Shown here one piece after another: positions 1-9,300 of a stretch of 21,333 nt of DNA. The notes under the pieces are model-generated. The model saw only the letters and a list, made by a program, of their open reading frames with translations. It did not search any database and had not been told where the DNA came from. A program made the translations under genes and the position numbers. Source of the stretch: Candidatus Neomicrothrix sp. UBA4742 (lineage in GTDB: Bacteria; Actinomycetota; Acidimicrobiia; Acidimicrobiales; Acidimicrobilacustridaceae); assembly GCA_002403895.1 (NCBI GenBank), contig DHIQ01000072.1, positions 11,808 to 33,140 on the forward strand. The letters run 5' to 3'. Numbering within the stretch: the first letter of the stretch is position 1; the number at the start of each line of letters is the position of its first letter.

Positions 1-24
1 CCGTTGGGGCTTCCGTCCGTTGGG

Positions 25-219
25 TCAGTCCTTGGAGGCCACCGCGTTGGGGGTGACGTTCATCTTCGGTTCGTAGTCGGCGGCCTCGACCGCTCGGGCT
101 TGGCCTCCCTGGGTAGCCCGCAGGGTGTCACGGCACGTCGCACACGGCCCGTAGAACCGACCCGGGGTCTCGCCCCCACAGCGGGGGCAGGTCACGGCCA
201 GCACCTCGTCGATGGACAT
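25..219 (-). CDS. Small zinc-ribbon protein, conserved actinobacterial hypothetical
   Basis: A 64-residue protein with two Cys pairs, CPRC at residues 11-14 and CATC at 26-29, in the spacing of a zinc ribbon. The tail after residue 45 is polar and ends NAVASKD. I recognise the pattern as a short conserved protein of high-GC actinobacteria, but no function is established to my knowledge; nucleic-acid or protein binding is only the general expectation for such ribbons. The frame stays open upstream to 378. I chose the ATG at 219 because the extra upstream residues look non-coding and the Cys motif then sits near the N terminus, as in other short ribbons. No strong Shine-Dalgarno is seen. It is divergent from the next small gene, with 157 bases between them. 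Confidence 0.7.
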   Translation of the reverse strand: MSIDEVLAVTCPRCGGETPGRFYGPCATCRDTLRATQGGQARAVEAADYEPKMNVTPNAVASKD

Positions 220-234
220 GGCGCGAGCCTGCCA

Positions 235-240
235 TGAATA
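235..240 (-). promoter_or_regulatory. Possible -10 box for the zinc-ribbon gene
   Basis: On the minus strand the hexamer TATTCA is preceded by TGTG, resembling an extended -10. It lies 15 bases upstream of the ATG at 219, giving a predicted leader of about 8 bases. No convincing -35 was found. The rest of 220-376 is GC-rich and holds no other feature I can support except the ribosome binding site of the following gene. Confidence 0.3.
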
Positions 241-363
241 CACAGCCGGTACGGGGTTACCCACCGACAAGTCACAGGGTTGTGCCTCTTCCTCCCCACA
301 GGGCAGCCGCCGTAGGTTTCTCTCACCCCCCGGGCCCTCCTGGCCCGCCACCCCGCACGACCC

Positions 364-373
364 AAGGAGGTGA
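364..373 (+). promoter_or_regulatory. Strong Shine-Dalgarno of the following small gene
   Basis: AAGGAGGTGA is an almost complete complement of the 16S rRNA 3' end and sits three bases before the ATG at 377 (GGAGG is six bases from it). It is the best ribosome binding site in the window and fixes this start. Most other genes here have weak sites, coupled starts or leaderless starts. Confidence 0.85.
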
Positions 374-376
374 GCC

Positions 377-742
377 ATGGCCCGCTACGCCGTCACGCTG
401 AAGGACCGCACGGTCGAGGTCATCGACGGCGCTGACGCCTACCAGCAGGAGGGGCAGATGACCACGTTCTTCGCCCTCGATCGTGACCGGCGAGTGGTGG
501 ATTGTTGGAGCACCCGCCTGGCCAGTTTTCGCTCCAGCGAGATCATGATCATCCGCCGCGACGAGGACTGGCTGACCGTCGAACCAGAACCGCGGGGTCA
601 GGGCACGTACGCGCCCAACCAGGCCATGGACGACAGCGCCACCAGCCCGCCGCCCAGCACCGCCATGGTCGCCCGCTCCACCTGCGGAGGCCGGATCACC
701 ACCGCCAGGGCCAACACCAGCGGGAAAGCGCTCATCCCATAG
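377..742 (+). CDS. Small conserved hypothetical protein with overlong C terminus
   Basis: The reading frame gives 121 residues. Residues 1-63 look like a compact folded protein with alternating hydrophobic residues (MARYAVTLKD at the start, IIRRDE at the end); I remember similar proteins of about 65 residues in related actinobacteria but cannot name a function. From about residue 75 the sequence becomes Ser/Thr/Ala/Pro-rich and runs antisense through the last 145 bases (598-742) of the convergent glycosyltransferase gene. The ancestral stop may therefore have been lost, or a sequencing frameshift may hide it. The start is secure because of the excellent AAGGAGGTGA. It could be expressed with a disordered tail, or end near 580 in the true sequence. 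Confidence 0.65.
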   Translation: MARYAVTLKDRTVEVIDGADAYQQEGQMTTFFALDRDRRVVDCWSTRLASFRSSEIMIIRRDEDWLTVEPEPRGQGTYAPNQAMDDSATSPPPSTAMVARSTCGGRITTARANTSGKALIP

Positions 743-1749
743 CGCTCGATGGAGTTCAGGTTCTCCGCGCTGAGCGCGGCCACCAGGATCACCGCGGCGT
801 ACAGGCCGTAGCTCAGCGGCCACGACCGGAACGTCAGCGTCAGCAACACCAGCAACACCAACAACACGGGCAGGTGCAAGCCGTCCCCGAAGCGCTCGGA
901 CCCGGCCAGCTGACGAAACCCCTCGATGATCCGGGTGAGAGGGAACGCCAACCCACCCCGCAGATCGTCCTGCACGGTGAAGGGCAGGCGGATGTTGCCG
1001 TAGACGTGGCCCACCCAGGCCAGGTAGATCCCGAGCCCGACCACCGGACCGATCACCGCCGCCAACCCACCCCACCGGTCGCGGCCCGACGCCGAGCGCC
1101 ACCCGGCGATCACCTCGACCAACGCCGGCACCACCAGGACCACGCCCAGAGGACGGCTCAGGGCAGCAACCAGGCCGAAGGTGGCGGCCCACCACCACCG
1201 CCGACCCCGCAGGAAGCCAAAGGCACAGATGGAGGCGGACAGCATGAGCGACTCGGAGTAGGCCATCACCAACACGAACGCCGACGGGAAGATCAGGAGA
1301 CACCACACCGCCCGGTCGGCCAGCGCGGCGTTGCCCTTTTCGGCCAGCACCAACCGGCGCAGCGCCACGGCGGCCACGATCGACCCGGCGTTGGCCAACA
1401 GGACCAGGGCCAGCGCGGTGTGACCACCCAAGGGGAGGGCCAGCAGCCGCCCCAGCAGAGGAAACAGCGGGAAGAACCGCACACCGGCACGAGGCACGGC
1501 CTGGTAGCCGAACTGGGCGATGTCGCGGTACCAGGTGCCGTCCCAGGCCATCAGGCCGTTGCGCAACTGCTCGGGGTGCTCCCCCACCAATCGGTTGGCC
1601 ACCGCGGTGGCCACCACGTAGCCCGCCCCCACCAGGATGCGGGCGGTGATCCAGGCGGGCAGGACCGCCTTCAGGTCGGCCTTGAAGTCCCCGTGGGCCC
1701 ACCGGGCCAGCCGGGCCATCCGGGTGCCCGAGAACTCGTCCGCGCTCAT
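598..1749 (-). CDS. GT-C membrane mannosyltransferase, PIG-V-like
   Basis: A 383-residue polytopic membrane protein with roughly eight to ten hydrophobic segments. The loop after the first membrane segment carries WDGTWY at residues 69-74, then GYQAV and RFFPLFPLLG at 91-100. The WDG-x-WY and FFPLFP signatures are those of the PIG-V/GPI mannosyltransferase-II-like GT-C family, whose members transfer mannose from a polyprenyl-phosphate donor on the non-cytoplasmic face; Asp70 is the candidate catalytic or metal-binding residue. The donor and acceptor cannot be read from sequence. The ATG at 1749 overlaps the TGA of the upstream gene as ATGA, so translation is probably coupled. The frame stays open to 2091 but that part overlaps the upstream gene and is rejected. 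The 3' end overlaps the convergent small gene by 145 bases. Confidence 0.85.
   Translation of the reverse strand: MSADEFSGTRMARLARWAHGDFKADLKAVLPAWITARILVGAGYVVATAVANRLVGEHPEQLRNGLMAWDGTWYRDIAQFGYQAVPRAGVRFFPLFPLLGRLLALPLGGHTALALVLLANAGSIVAAVALRRLVLAEKGNAALADRAVWCLLIFPSAFVLVMAYSESLMLSASICAFGFLRGRRWWWAATFGLVAALSRPLGVVLVVPALVEVIAGWRSASGRDRWGGLAAVIGPVVGLGIYLAWVGHVYGNIRLPFTVQDDLRGGLAFPLTRIIEGFRQLAGSERFGDGLHLPVLLVLLVLLTLTFRSWPLSYGLYAAVILVAALSAENLNSIERYGMSAFPLVLALAVVIRPPQVERATMAVLGGGLVALSSMAWLGAYVP
838..873. repeat. Short imperfect CAACACCAG repeats within the GT-C gene
   Basis: Imperfect repeats of CAGCAACACCAGCAACACC type encode, on the minus strand, the Leu/Val run VLLVLLVLLTL of a late membrane helix. 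It is a coding low-complexity tract and a plausible slippage site, not an independent element. Confidence 0.5.
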
Positions 1750-3323
1750 GAGCGGGGCGGGAACATGGTCACCGACGCCGGCTCGAAGTAGGACTTCCCA
1801 CCCGAGGCGACCAGGGTGACGCTGCCCGGCCGAGCCGCCCCGAGCACATTGAACACGGCCTCGCACTGGCCCTCGAACGTTCGGTAGTCCGCCTGCCAGA
1901 TGAGAAAGATGCGATGGTTGCCCGCCCGACGCACGACCTCGGCGCTTATGGCGGCCGGATCGGCCGCTCGGTTGCGGGCTGCGTAGTCCACCCAGTCGAC
2001 CCGATCGGGTGAACCCAGCGTGGGGTAGACGAGGCGGTCGACGTCGGTCCGCAGGGAGCGACTGAAGGCCGGGCCCAACTGATCGGGACAAAACAGCACG
2101 ACGTCACCGGACGACGCGGCGTCGTTGATCTTCTGGGCGGCGACGCGCCCCTGGGTACGGGGGTAGGTCACGTTCCAGTACGTCCCGAGCAGGCACAAGG
2201 TCAAGAAGCCGGCGAACACCCCGACACGCGCCGGACGGGAGACGAAGCAGGTGATCCCGCCGGCGGCGACCAACACCACCAGGGGGAAGAAGACCGAGGC
2301 GTAGCGGGAGGCGTAGGCGCTGTTGGTGGCCAGGATGACCGCCACCCCGATGCCCCACGTCAAGGCAACCACCGTCGCCTCGGCCCGGAACGGGGACCGG
2401 GTGCGCAGATCCAGGTCGATGTGGCGGGCGTTCACGGCCCGGCCGAACAGCCCCAGCAGCACGAGGATCAACAGGAGCCCGCCCACCAACTCGGCGTCGC
2501 GGAAGTCCCCGCCCCCGAAGTCACGCAACGTGGCCGCCACTACATAGGTAGGTCGCTGCGAGCCCGCCCACGGGGTACCGGTGTGGGCTGCCTGGTAGAG
2601 GAATGACGGCACCCAGGGAAGGAACAACGCCCCGCCGGCGGCCACGGCCACCGCTGCCCGGAACGCGGCGGCGCGGGCTTCCAGCGGGCCGCGCCGCCAG
2701 CGCCAGACGAGCACCAGGCCGACCGCGCCCAGCAGCCAGATAGACCAGTAGTGGGTCAGCATCAACACACCGGAGATGAGCGCCAGCGCTACCAAACGGC
2801 CGAGGCCTCCGCGGCCACGGCGGACCACGTCGTCGAGCACCAGGTAGCCCATCAGTATCAGCACTACCAGCAGCGAGTACATCCGGGTCTCGGTGGCATA
2901 GCGGAGGGCGAACGGTGACAGGGCCAGCACGCCGACGAACAGCCAGCCCAGCAACGGCCCACCCCGGCGCCTCCCCACCAGCCAGGCCACCGGCAGCGAC
3001 AGCACGGCGAGCAGGCCCGACAGCGCCCGCACCGCCAGGTCAGTGGTACCAAAGGCCTGCATCCAGCCGTGGAGCAGGAAGTAATAGAGCGGAGGGTGAC
3101 CGTCATGGCGCAACGCAGCGGGGATATCGCCCAAGGGAAGTCGGGCAATATTGACCGACAGCGCCTCGTCCAGCCACAGCGGCGAGCGAGTGACGAACCG
3201 CATGACGACGCCCAGCGCCACGGCGCCGAGGGCGACCACGATGATCTCGACGGGGGCCGTCCGCTCCGGCGGTGGGTCGCCGTCGGAGGGGGCGCGCGGG
3301 CGCGGCGAGGCGGTTTCACTCAC
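1746..3323 (-). CDS. GT-C glycosyltransferase, ArnT/PMT (GT39/GT83)-like
   Basis: A 525-residue polytopic membrane protein. After the first membrane segment (about residues 26-42) comes SPLWLDEALS (47-56) with the acidic pair DE at 52-53, then DGHPPLYYFLLHGW from residue 74. This DE plus HPPLYY layout is the hallmark of ArnT/PMT-like GT-C enzymes that use polyprenyl-phosphate sugars at the extracytoplasmic face. About ten hydrophobic helices follow, and the last 130 residues form a soluble domain. I infer membrane-linked glycan assembly; the sugar is unknown. The start is GTG at 3323, since the next in-frame Met (residue 41) would remove the first membrane helix. It is first in a two-gene operon with the PIG-V-like gene, and divergent from the FAD oxidoreductase. 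Confidence 0.85.
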   Translation of the reverse strand: MSETASPRPRAPSDGDPPPERTAPVEIIVVALGAVALGVVMRFVTRSPLWLDEALSVNIARLPLGDIPAALRHDGHPPLYYFLLHGWMQAFGTTDLAVRALSGLLAVLSLPVAWLVGRRRGGPLLGWLFVGVLALSPFALRYATETRMYSLLVVLILMGYLVLDDVVRRGRGGLGRLVALALISGVLMLTHYWSIWLLGAVGLVLVWRWRRGPLEARAAAFRAAVAVAAGGALFLPWVPSFLYQAAHTGTPWAGSQRPTYVVAATLRDFGGGDFRDAELVGGLLLILVLLGLFGRAVNARHIDLDLRTRSPFRAEATVVALTWGIGVAVILATNSAYASRYASVFFPLVVLVAAGGITCFVSRPARVGVFAGFLTLCLLGTYWNVTYPRTQGRVAAQKINDAASSGDVVLFCPDQLGPAFSRSLRTDVDRLVYPTLGSPDRVDWVDYAARNRAADPAAISAEVVRRAGNHRIFLIWQADYRTFEGQCEAVFNVLGAARPGSVTLVASGGKSYFEPASVTMFPPRS

Positions 3324-3331
3324 GGACGCAG

Positions 3332-3337
3332 ACCCTA
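3332..3337 (-). promoter_or_regulatory. -10 box TAGGGT, near-leaderless start of the ArnT-like gene
   Basis: On the minus strand TAGGGT ends 8 bases before the GTG start at 3323. With the usual distance from -10 to transcription start, the mRNA would begin at or one to two bases before the start codon. This fits the lack of a good ribosome binding site there. Confidence 0.5.
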
Positions 3338-3413
3338 GTGGTCACCCCATCGGCCATCGGCGTATCCGATCCTGACCGGGGTCGGGTGGTCCACCGGGAT
3401 GGGACCCCGTCAC

Positions 3414-3419
3414 TAGACT
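3414..3419 (+). promoter_or_regulatory. Possible -10 box for the FAD/AftD operon
   Basis: TAGACT fits the actinobacterial TANNNT pattern and lies in the 178-base divergent region, giving a predicted start near 3426 and a leader of about 75 bases before the ATG at 3502. No good -35 was found at 16-18 bases upstream, so this is tentative. Confidence 0.3.
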
Positions 3420-3501
3420 GCGTCGGCTCTGAAAAACCTCAGATTCACCGCCGTCCGGACCCTCGCCTCGGGCTCCCGCCTCGTTTCGTTGAAAGCCACT
3501 C

Positions 3502-5106
3502 ATGCCCTCTGACGACCCCAGCCAGCCCGACGCCACCGCCCAGCCGGGTGCCGCCGCCGACGCCCCCAACGTCGTCGTCATCGGGGCCGGCCCCGCCGGG
3601 TTGACCGCCGCCTACCAGCTCACCAAGTCGGGGTTCCTTCCTACCGTCGTGGAAGCCGACTCGGTGGTCGGGGGCATCAGCCGTACCGCCCAGGCCGAAG
3701 GATGGCGCTTTGACATCGGCGGTCATCGCTTCTTCACCAAGGTCACGCCCGTCGAAGAGCTTTGGCACGAGATCCTCAGCGACGACGAGTTCCTGAAGCG
3801 CCCCCGCATGAGCCGCATCTACTACCAGGGCAAGTACTACGACTACCCGATCAAGCCGCTCAATGCCCTGCGCAACCTGGGCGTCCTCGAGGCCACCCGC
3901 TGCATGATCTCCTATGCGTGGGTCCGGGTCCGCCCGCCGAAGAATCAGGACGGCTTGGAGGGCTACATTGCCGCTGATTATGGCTGGCGGCTCTATCACC
4001 ATTTCTTCAAGACCTACAACGAGAAGGTCTGGGGCGTGCCGGCGTCGTCGCTGTCGGCTGACTTCGCCGCGCAACGGATCAAGGGGATGTCGTTGGTTGA
4101 CGCCATCTGGGAACCCATCCGAGCGAAGATCTTCGGCCGCCGGGACAAAGCCAGCCAGGTGACGAGCCTCATCGATGAGTTCGAGTACCCCAAATACGGG
4201 CCGGGCATGATGTGGGAACGCTGCCGGGACCTGATCGAGGCCCGCGGCGTCGAGGTGGCCATGCAAACCAAGGTGGTGGCCATCAACCATCGGGACGGTC
4301 GAGCCGTGTCGGTCATCGCCGACCACGCTGGTGAGCGGCGTGAGCTGGCCGCCGACCACGTCATCTCCTCGATGCCGTTCCCCCACCTGCTGCGAGCCAT
4401 GGATCCTCCCGTCCCCGAGAATGTGCGCGCCGCGGCTGACGGTTTGGGCTTCCGAGATTTCCTGACCGTGGCCCTTGTCATCCCCGAGCGCGACGGGTTC
4501 CCCGACAACTGGATCTACATCCACGCCCCCGAGGTCGAGGTGGGCCGCATCCAGAACTTCGGGTCGTGGTCGCCGTATCTGGTGAAGGACGGTCGCACGT
4601 GCCTGGGCCTCGAGTACTTCGTGTTCGAAGGCGACGAGATGTGGAACAAGGCTGACGATGAGCTCATCGAGCAGGCCAAGCGGGAGCTGCAGGTCCTCGG
4701 CCTGGTCGACCCAGCAGTGGTCGAGGCCGGGTACGTGGTGCGGATGCCCAAGGCGTATCCCGTTTATGACGAGCACTACAAGGCCAACGTGGCTGTGCTG
4801 CGCAGCTGGCTCGAATTGCATGCGCCCAACGTTCACCCCGTGGGGCGCAACGGCATGCACAAGTACAACAACCAGGATCACTCCATGTACACGGCCATGC
4901 TGACGGTGGAGAACATCCTGGGCGCCGACAACGACATCTGGACGGTCAATGTCGAAGAGGAGTACCACGAGACCGGTGGGCCGAAGGGCAGGCCGAAAAC
5001 CGAAGGGGAGGGGACGGGTCGGGACGCCCCCATCATCCCCCGCAGCGCCTATGGCCGCGACCACCCGATCAACCGTTCCGAAGCCGTCGATACGGCTCAA
5101 GGCTGA
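3502..5106 (+). CDS. FAD-dependent oxidoreductase, amine oxidase/UDP-galactopyranose mutase-like
   Basis: A 534-residue protein. After a disordered Asp/Ala/Pro-rich leader of about 22 residues comes the FAD dinucleotide-binding strand NVVVIGAGPAGLTAAYQL (GxGxxG at 28-33) and an acidic strand end VVEAD, then GGISRT and IGGHRFFTK. This is the NAD(P)-binding Rossmann/flavin amine-oxidase superfamily (COG1232 type), which includes protoporphyrinogen oxidase-like and UDP-galactopyranose mutase-like enzymes. Homologues of this exact type often sit in polysaccharide clusters; the substrate is undetermined. The C-terminal 40 residues are charged and probably disordered. The ATG at 3502 has only a weak GAAAG ribosome binding site. 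It is followed after three bases by the GT4 gene, so it is the first gene of the glycan operon. A role in making or modifying a nucleotide or lipid-linked sugar is inference from context. Confidence 0.8.
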   Translation: MPSDDPSQPDATAQPGAAADAPNVVVIGAGPAGLTAAYQLTKSGFLPTVVEADSVVGGISRTAQAEGWRFDIGGHRFFTKVTPVEELWHEILSDDEFLKRPRMSRIYYQGKYYDYPIKPLNALRNLGVLEATRCMISYAWVRVRPPKNQDGLEGYIAADYGWRLYHHFFKTYNEKVWGVPASSLSADFAAQRIKGMSLVDAIWEPIRAKIFGRRDKASQVTSLIDEFEYPKYGPGMMWERCRDLIEARGVEVAMQTKVVAINHRDGRAVSVIADHAGERRELAADHVISSMPFPHLLRAMDPPVPENVRAAADGLGFRDFLTVALVIPERDGFPDNWIYIHAPEVEVGRIQNFGSWSPYLVKDGRTCLGLEYFVFEGDEMWNKADDELIEQAKRELQVLGLVDPAVVEAGYVVRMPKAYPVYDEHYKANVAVLRSWLELHAPNVHPVGRNGMHKYNNQDHSMYTAMLTVENILGADNDIWTVNVEEEYHETGGPKGRPKTEGEGTGRDAPIIPRSAYGRDHPINRSEAVDTAQG

Positions 5107-5109
5107 TCC

Positions 5110-6306
5110 ATGACGAGCGACGGCGGCCGCCCCGCGATCGCGGAGATCTCCGAGTTGGCAAGGGCCGCCGGGCTGCGCCGCATCCATGTGTTGGCCTGGC
5201 GCGACCTGGCCGATGTCGAGGCCGGCGGATCCGAGGTCCACGCCGACGAGGTGGTGCGACGCTGGGCCGAGGCCGGAATCGACGTGACCGTGCGAACGTC
5301 GTACGCCCAGGGGCGGCCCTTCACTGAACTGCGTGACGGGTACCGCATCATCCGCAGGCACGGCCGGTTCATGGTGTTCCCCACCACCGTCCTGTCGGAG
5401 ATGTTGCGCCGGACCGGGCCCTTCGACGGGCTGGTGGAGATCTGGAACGGCACCCCGTATCTGAGCCCGGTGTGGGCCGGCTGCCCCCACATCGCCGTGG
5501 TTCACCACGTCCACAAGGAAATGTGGCGCATGGTGCTGGAAGAGAAGCTGGCCCCGTATGGCGAGTTCATGGAGCGGCACATCGCCCCGCCGTTCTACCG
5601 CCGCACCCCCCTGGTCACCCTGTCGGAGTCGTCGCGCCACGAGCTCATCGACTACCTGCGCTTCCGTCCCGAGCACATCAGCGTCGTCCCTCCCGGGATC
5701 GACTCCCGCTTCACCCCGGTCGGCCCCAAGAGCCCGACACCGCTGGTATTAGCGGTGGGCCGCCTCATGGCGCCGAAGCGCTTCGACGAAATGATCCGGG
5801 TCATGGCCGAGGTGCGCGAGAAGGTCCCCGCCGCCCAACTCGTCATCGTGGGCGACGGCTACGAACGACTCGCTCTGCAACAACAGATCTCCGACCTCGA
5901 CGCCGACGACTGGATCCGCTTGGCCGGCCACATCTCCGACGAGGAGCTGCTCAAGCTGTACCGCGAGGCCTGGGTGGTGGCCAGCGCGTCCATCGCCGAG
6001 GGCTGGGGCATGACCCTCACCGAAGCGGCGGCCTGCGGCACGCCGGCGGTCGCCACCCGGATCAACGGCCACACCGACTCGGTGGATGACGGAGTCACCG
6101 GTCTACTGGCCGACTCGTCCCGTGATCTGCGCCAGAAGCTCGAGACGGTACTGACCGATGACGATCTGCGGGTACGGCTCAGCGAGGGGGCCCGCAAGTG
6201 GGCGGCCACCTTCACCTGGGATGCCACCGCGGTCGGCGTCCTCACACCACTCGCCCGGGAGGCCACGCGGCGCAACCAGCGCCGCGGCATCCCCACTCCC
6301 TCGTGA
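5110..6306 (+). CDS. GT4-family (GT-B fold) glycosyltransferase
   Basis: A 398-residue soluble protein. The N-terminal half has the acceptor-domain pattern GGSEVHADEVVRRWAEAGIDVTV (39-61), and the C-terminal half has the donor-binding signatures VLAVGRL, VIVGDGYER and EGWGMTLTE, giving the EX7E pair Glu297 and Glu305. These are typical of retaining GT4 glycosyltransferases that use nucleotide sugars in the cytoplasm. Length is normal for the family. Start is ATG three bases after the preceding stop, with AAGG about eight bases upstream. Its TGA overlaps the GTG of the AftD-like gene (GTGA), implying coupled translation. The sugar donor and acceptor cannot be assigned; a mannosyl or related transfer to a lipid-linked acceptor is a guess. 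Confidence 0.88.
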   Translation: MTSDGGRPAIAEISELARAAGLRRIHVLAWRDLADVEAGGSEVHADEVVRRWAEAGIDVTVRTSYAQGRPFTELRDGYRIIRRHGRFMVFPTTVLSEMLRRTGPFDGLVEIWNGTPYLSPVWAGCPHIAVVHHVHKEMWRMVLEEKLAPYGEFMERHIAPPFYRRTPLVTLSESSRHELIDYLRFRPEHISVVPPGIDSRFTPVGPKSPTPLVLAVGRLMAPKRFDEMIRVMAEVREKVPAAQLVIVGDGYERLALQQQISDLDADDWIRLAGHISDEELLKLYREAWVVASASIAEGWGMTLTEAAACGTPAVATRINGHTDSVDDGVTGLLADSSRDLRQKLETVLTDDDLRVRLSEGARKWAATFTWDATAVGVLTPLAREATRRNQRRGIPTPS

Positions 6307-9300
6307 CGGCACCCTCCCCGGCCGGTCCCGCGGCCGCGGCCCTACCGACTGCCACCTCCCGCCGAGAAGGTCGCGGGCGCTCGGGCTGGCTCGGCCGGTG
6401 GGGCACCGTCATAGTGCCGGCGCTGCTCACCTACATCCCCTTGCTGTTGACGTCACCGGGTGTCGTCGGTGCCGACACGAAGACCTATCTCTACCTGAAC
6501 CCGGGCAAGGTCCTGGCCGACGCCCCCTACGTGTGGAACACGCAGATCGGGCTGGGCACCGTCACCCACCAATACATCGGCTACCTGTGGCCCATGGGTC
6601 CGTTCTATTGGCTGTTCGACGCGCTAGGCGTGCCCGACTGGGTGGCCCAGCGTCTCTGGATCGGCACGGTGATCTTCGCCGCCGGGATGGGCGTGCGCTT
6701 CCTGTGTCGCACCCTGGGATGGGCCGGCGGCGACGGAGGCGACCGACGGCAGCAGTGGGGCGCCATTCTGGTGGCGTCCATGGCCTACATGTTCAGCCCG
6801 TACCTGTTGAACTACTCGGCCCGCATCTCGGTGATCCTGTTGCCGTGGGCGGCCCTACCGTGGCTGATCGCCCTCACCGCCAAGTCGCTGCGGCGCGGCG
6901 GTTGGCGCTACCCAGCGCTGTTCGCCCTCGTCGTGTTGACGGTGGGCGGCATCAATGCCACCGCCCTCTTGCTGGTCGGCTTGGGACCACTGCTCTACCT
7001 GGTGCACGGGGTGTGGATCGAAAAGGAGGCCACGCTACGCCAGGCCGTCGGCGTGACCGTGCGGATCGGGGTGCTCACCCTGGCCACGTCGCTGTGGTGG
7101 ATCGCCGGGCTGTGGGCCGAGGGTCGTTTCGGGCTGCCGGTGATTCGCTACACGGAGTCATACCGGACGGTGGCCACCGTGTCGAGCGCCCCCGAAGTGC
7201 TGCGCGGGCTCGGGTACTGGTTCTTCTACGGCGGCGACAAGCTCGGCCCCTGGATCGAGCCGAGCACCACCTACACCCTCAACAAGGTGATGCTGTCGCT
7301 CAGCTACGCCATCCCCCTGGCTGCCCTCCTCGCCGCCGCCGTGGTGCGCTGGCGCTACCGGGCCCTGTTCCTGACTGTGGTAGTCGTGGGCGCGCTGACG
7401 GCCATCGCGGCCCACCCGTGGGACAACCCATCGGCCGTGGGTGCCCTGTTCAAGGCCTTCACCCGGACCGACGCCGGGCTCTCCCTGCGCAGTACCCCCC
7501 GAGCGGTGCCGCTGGTGGCGTTGGGTCTGGCTCTGTTCCTCGGAGCCGGGGTCTCGGCCCTGGGCCGGGTGCTCCCCCGCTTGACGCTGCCGGTGACGGC
7601 CCTGGCGGCCGTACTCATCTTCGCCAACCTGCCCACGCTGTGGACGGGCGAGATGGTGGCCAAGAACCTGCAGCGGCCCGAGCAGATCCCCGAATACTGG
7701 CAGCAGGCTGCCGATTACCTGCAAGCCCACGACGACGGCACCCGCGTACTCGAACTGCCCGGGAGCGACTTCGCCAGCTATCGCTGGGGCAACACCGTCG
7801 ATCCCGTCACCCCGGGGCTCATGGACCGGGGCTACGCCTCACGGGAGCTGTTCCAGTACGGCTCGGCGCAATCCGCCTCGCTGCTCGACGCCCTCGATCA
7901 TCGTCTCCACGAGGACACCATCGATCCCCGCGCCGTCGCCCCCATCGCCCAGATCATGGCGGCGGGGACCATCGTCGACCGCAGCGACCTGCAATACGAG
8001 CGCTTCCGCATCGTCCGCCCTCGTCAGATGTGGGACATCCTCAAGCATTCCCCGGGGCTCACCCACGTGCTCGACTTCGGCACGACCACACCCAACGTGG
8101 CCGGGCCTGAACAGCCGATGATCGACGAGACCCTGCTCGGTGAGCGCCCCGGCCTGACCAACCCGCCCGCGGTGGCGGTCTTCGCAGTGGACGACGCGTT
8201 GGGGGTGGTCCACACCCATTCGGCCAAGGGCGCACTGTTGATGGCCGGCAACGCCGAGGGGATGGTGGACGGCGCCGGGGTGGGGCTCATCAAACCGGCA
8301 CAGGCCAGCTTCTTCTCGGCCTCCTATGCCGGCGATCCCACCGGATTCGACGGGATCTACCGCGACGACGCCGACCTGCTGGTGACTGACACGAACCGGA
8401 AGCGAGCGGAGCGATGGGGCACGATCCGCGAGCAGTACGGCTACACCGAAGAGGCCGGCGAGGTCGCCCCCTACGACCCCACCGACCAGCGTCTGGAGTT
8501 GTTTCCCAATGCCGGTGACGACGCCTATACGGTGAGCGTGCAGCGGGGGGACGCGGTCGTCACCGCCACCAGCTACGGCAACCCGGTCACCTACACGCCG
8601 GATGATCGCCCGGCCAACGCCCTGGACGGCGATCCCCTGAGCGCATGGCGGGTGGGCGCCATCGACGACCCCATCGGCGAGCGCCTCAAGATCGACCTCG
8701 CCCAGCCCGTCACCACCGACCACATCCAGCTCCTGCAACCCATCAACCTCACCCGTAACCGGTTCATCACCAAGGCCCGGCTGTGGTTCGACGGCAAGGA
8801 TCCCGTCACCGTGGATCTCGGCCTCGAGTCACGGGCCGAGCCGGGCCAGACCGCCACCTTCTCCTCCCGCACGTTCCAGCGAGTCGAGATCGAAGTGATC
8901 CAGACGAACATCCCCAAGCGGCCTCGCTACGACGGCCTGAGCGGGGTCGGCTTCGCTGAGGTGGGCATCGACGGAGCCCATGTGGATGAGCTGATCCGCC
9001 CGCCCGTTGATCTCCTGGACCAGGCGGGCGACTCGTCGCTGGCCCATCGGCTCAGCTTCGTGCTCACCCGACTGCGGTCGAACCCAGCCGAGCCCGTGCG
9101 CCTCGACGAGGAGTTCCGGCTCAAGCGGCTCCTGGAGCTGCCCACCGCCCGAAGCTTCGGGCTGGCGGGCACCGCCCGACTGTCGGACTACGTTCCCGAC
9201 TCTCAGATCGACGCGTTGTTGGGCCTGCCCGACGCCGGCCATGGCGGTCTCACCGTCGACGCGTCGAGCCACCTGGGCGGGGCACTGACCCAACGGGCCT

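Noticed and set aside
1..24. Direct repeat CCGTTGGG at 1-8 and 17-24
   Set aside because: Only two short copies at the window edge, so chance is likely and the context is missing.
1750..2091. Upstream extension of the PIG-V-like gene
   Set aside because: It overlaps the C-terminal domain of the ArnT-like gene and lacks membrane or family character; the ATGA-coupled start at 1749 is preferred.
3445..5676. 743-codon open frame on the minus strand
   Set aside because: It is antisense to the FAD oxidoreductase and GT4 genes, both of which have clear family motifs. Its product is His/Val/Asp-rich without a recognisable domain, as expected for a shadow in very GC-rich DNA.
6198..6302. Upstream extension of the AftD-like gene
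   Set aside because: It overlaps the GT4 C terminus and is Gly/His/Arg-rich; GTG at 6303 forms a GTGA overlap that is usual in this operon.
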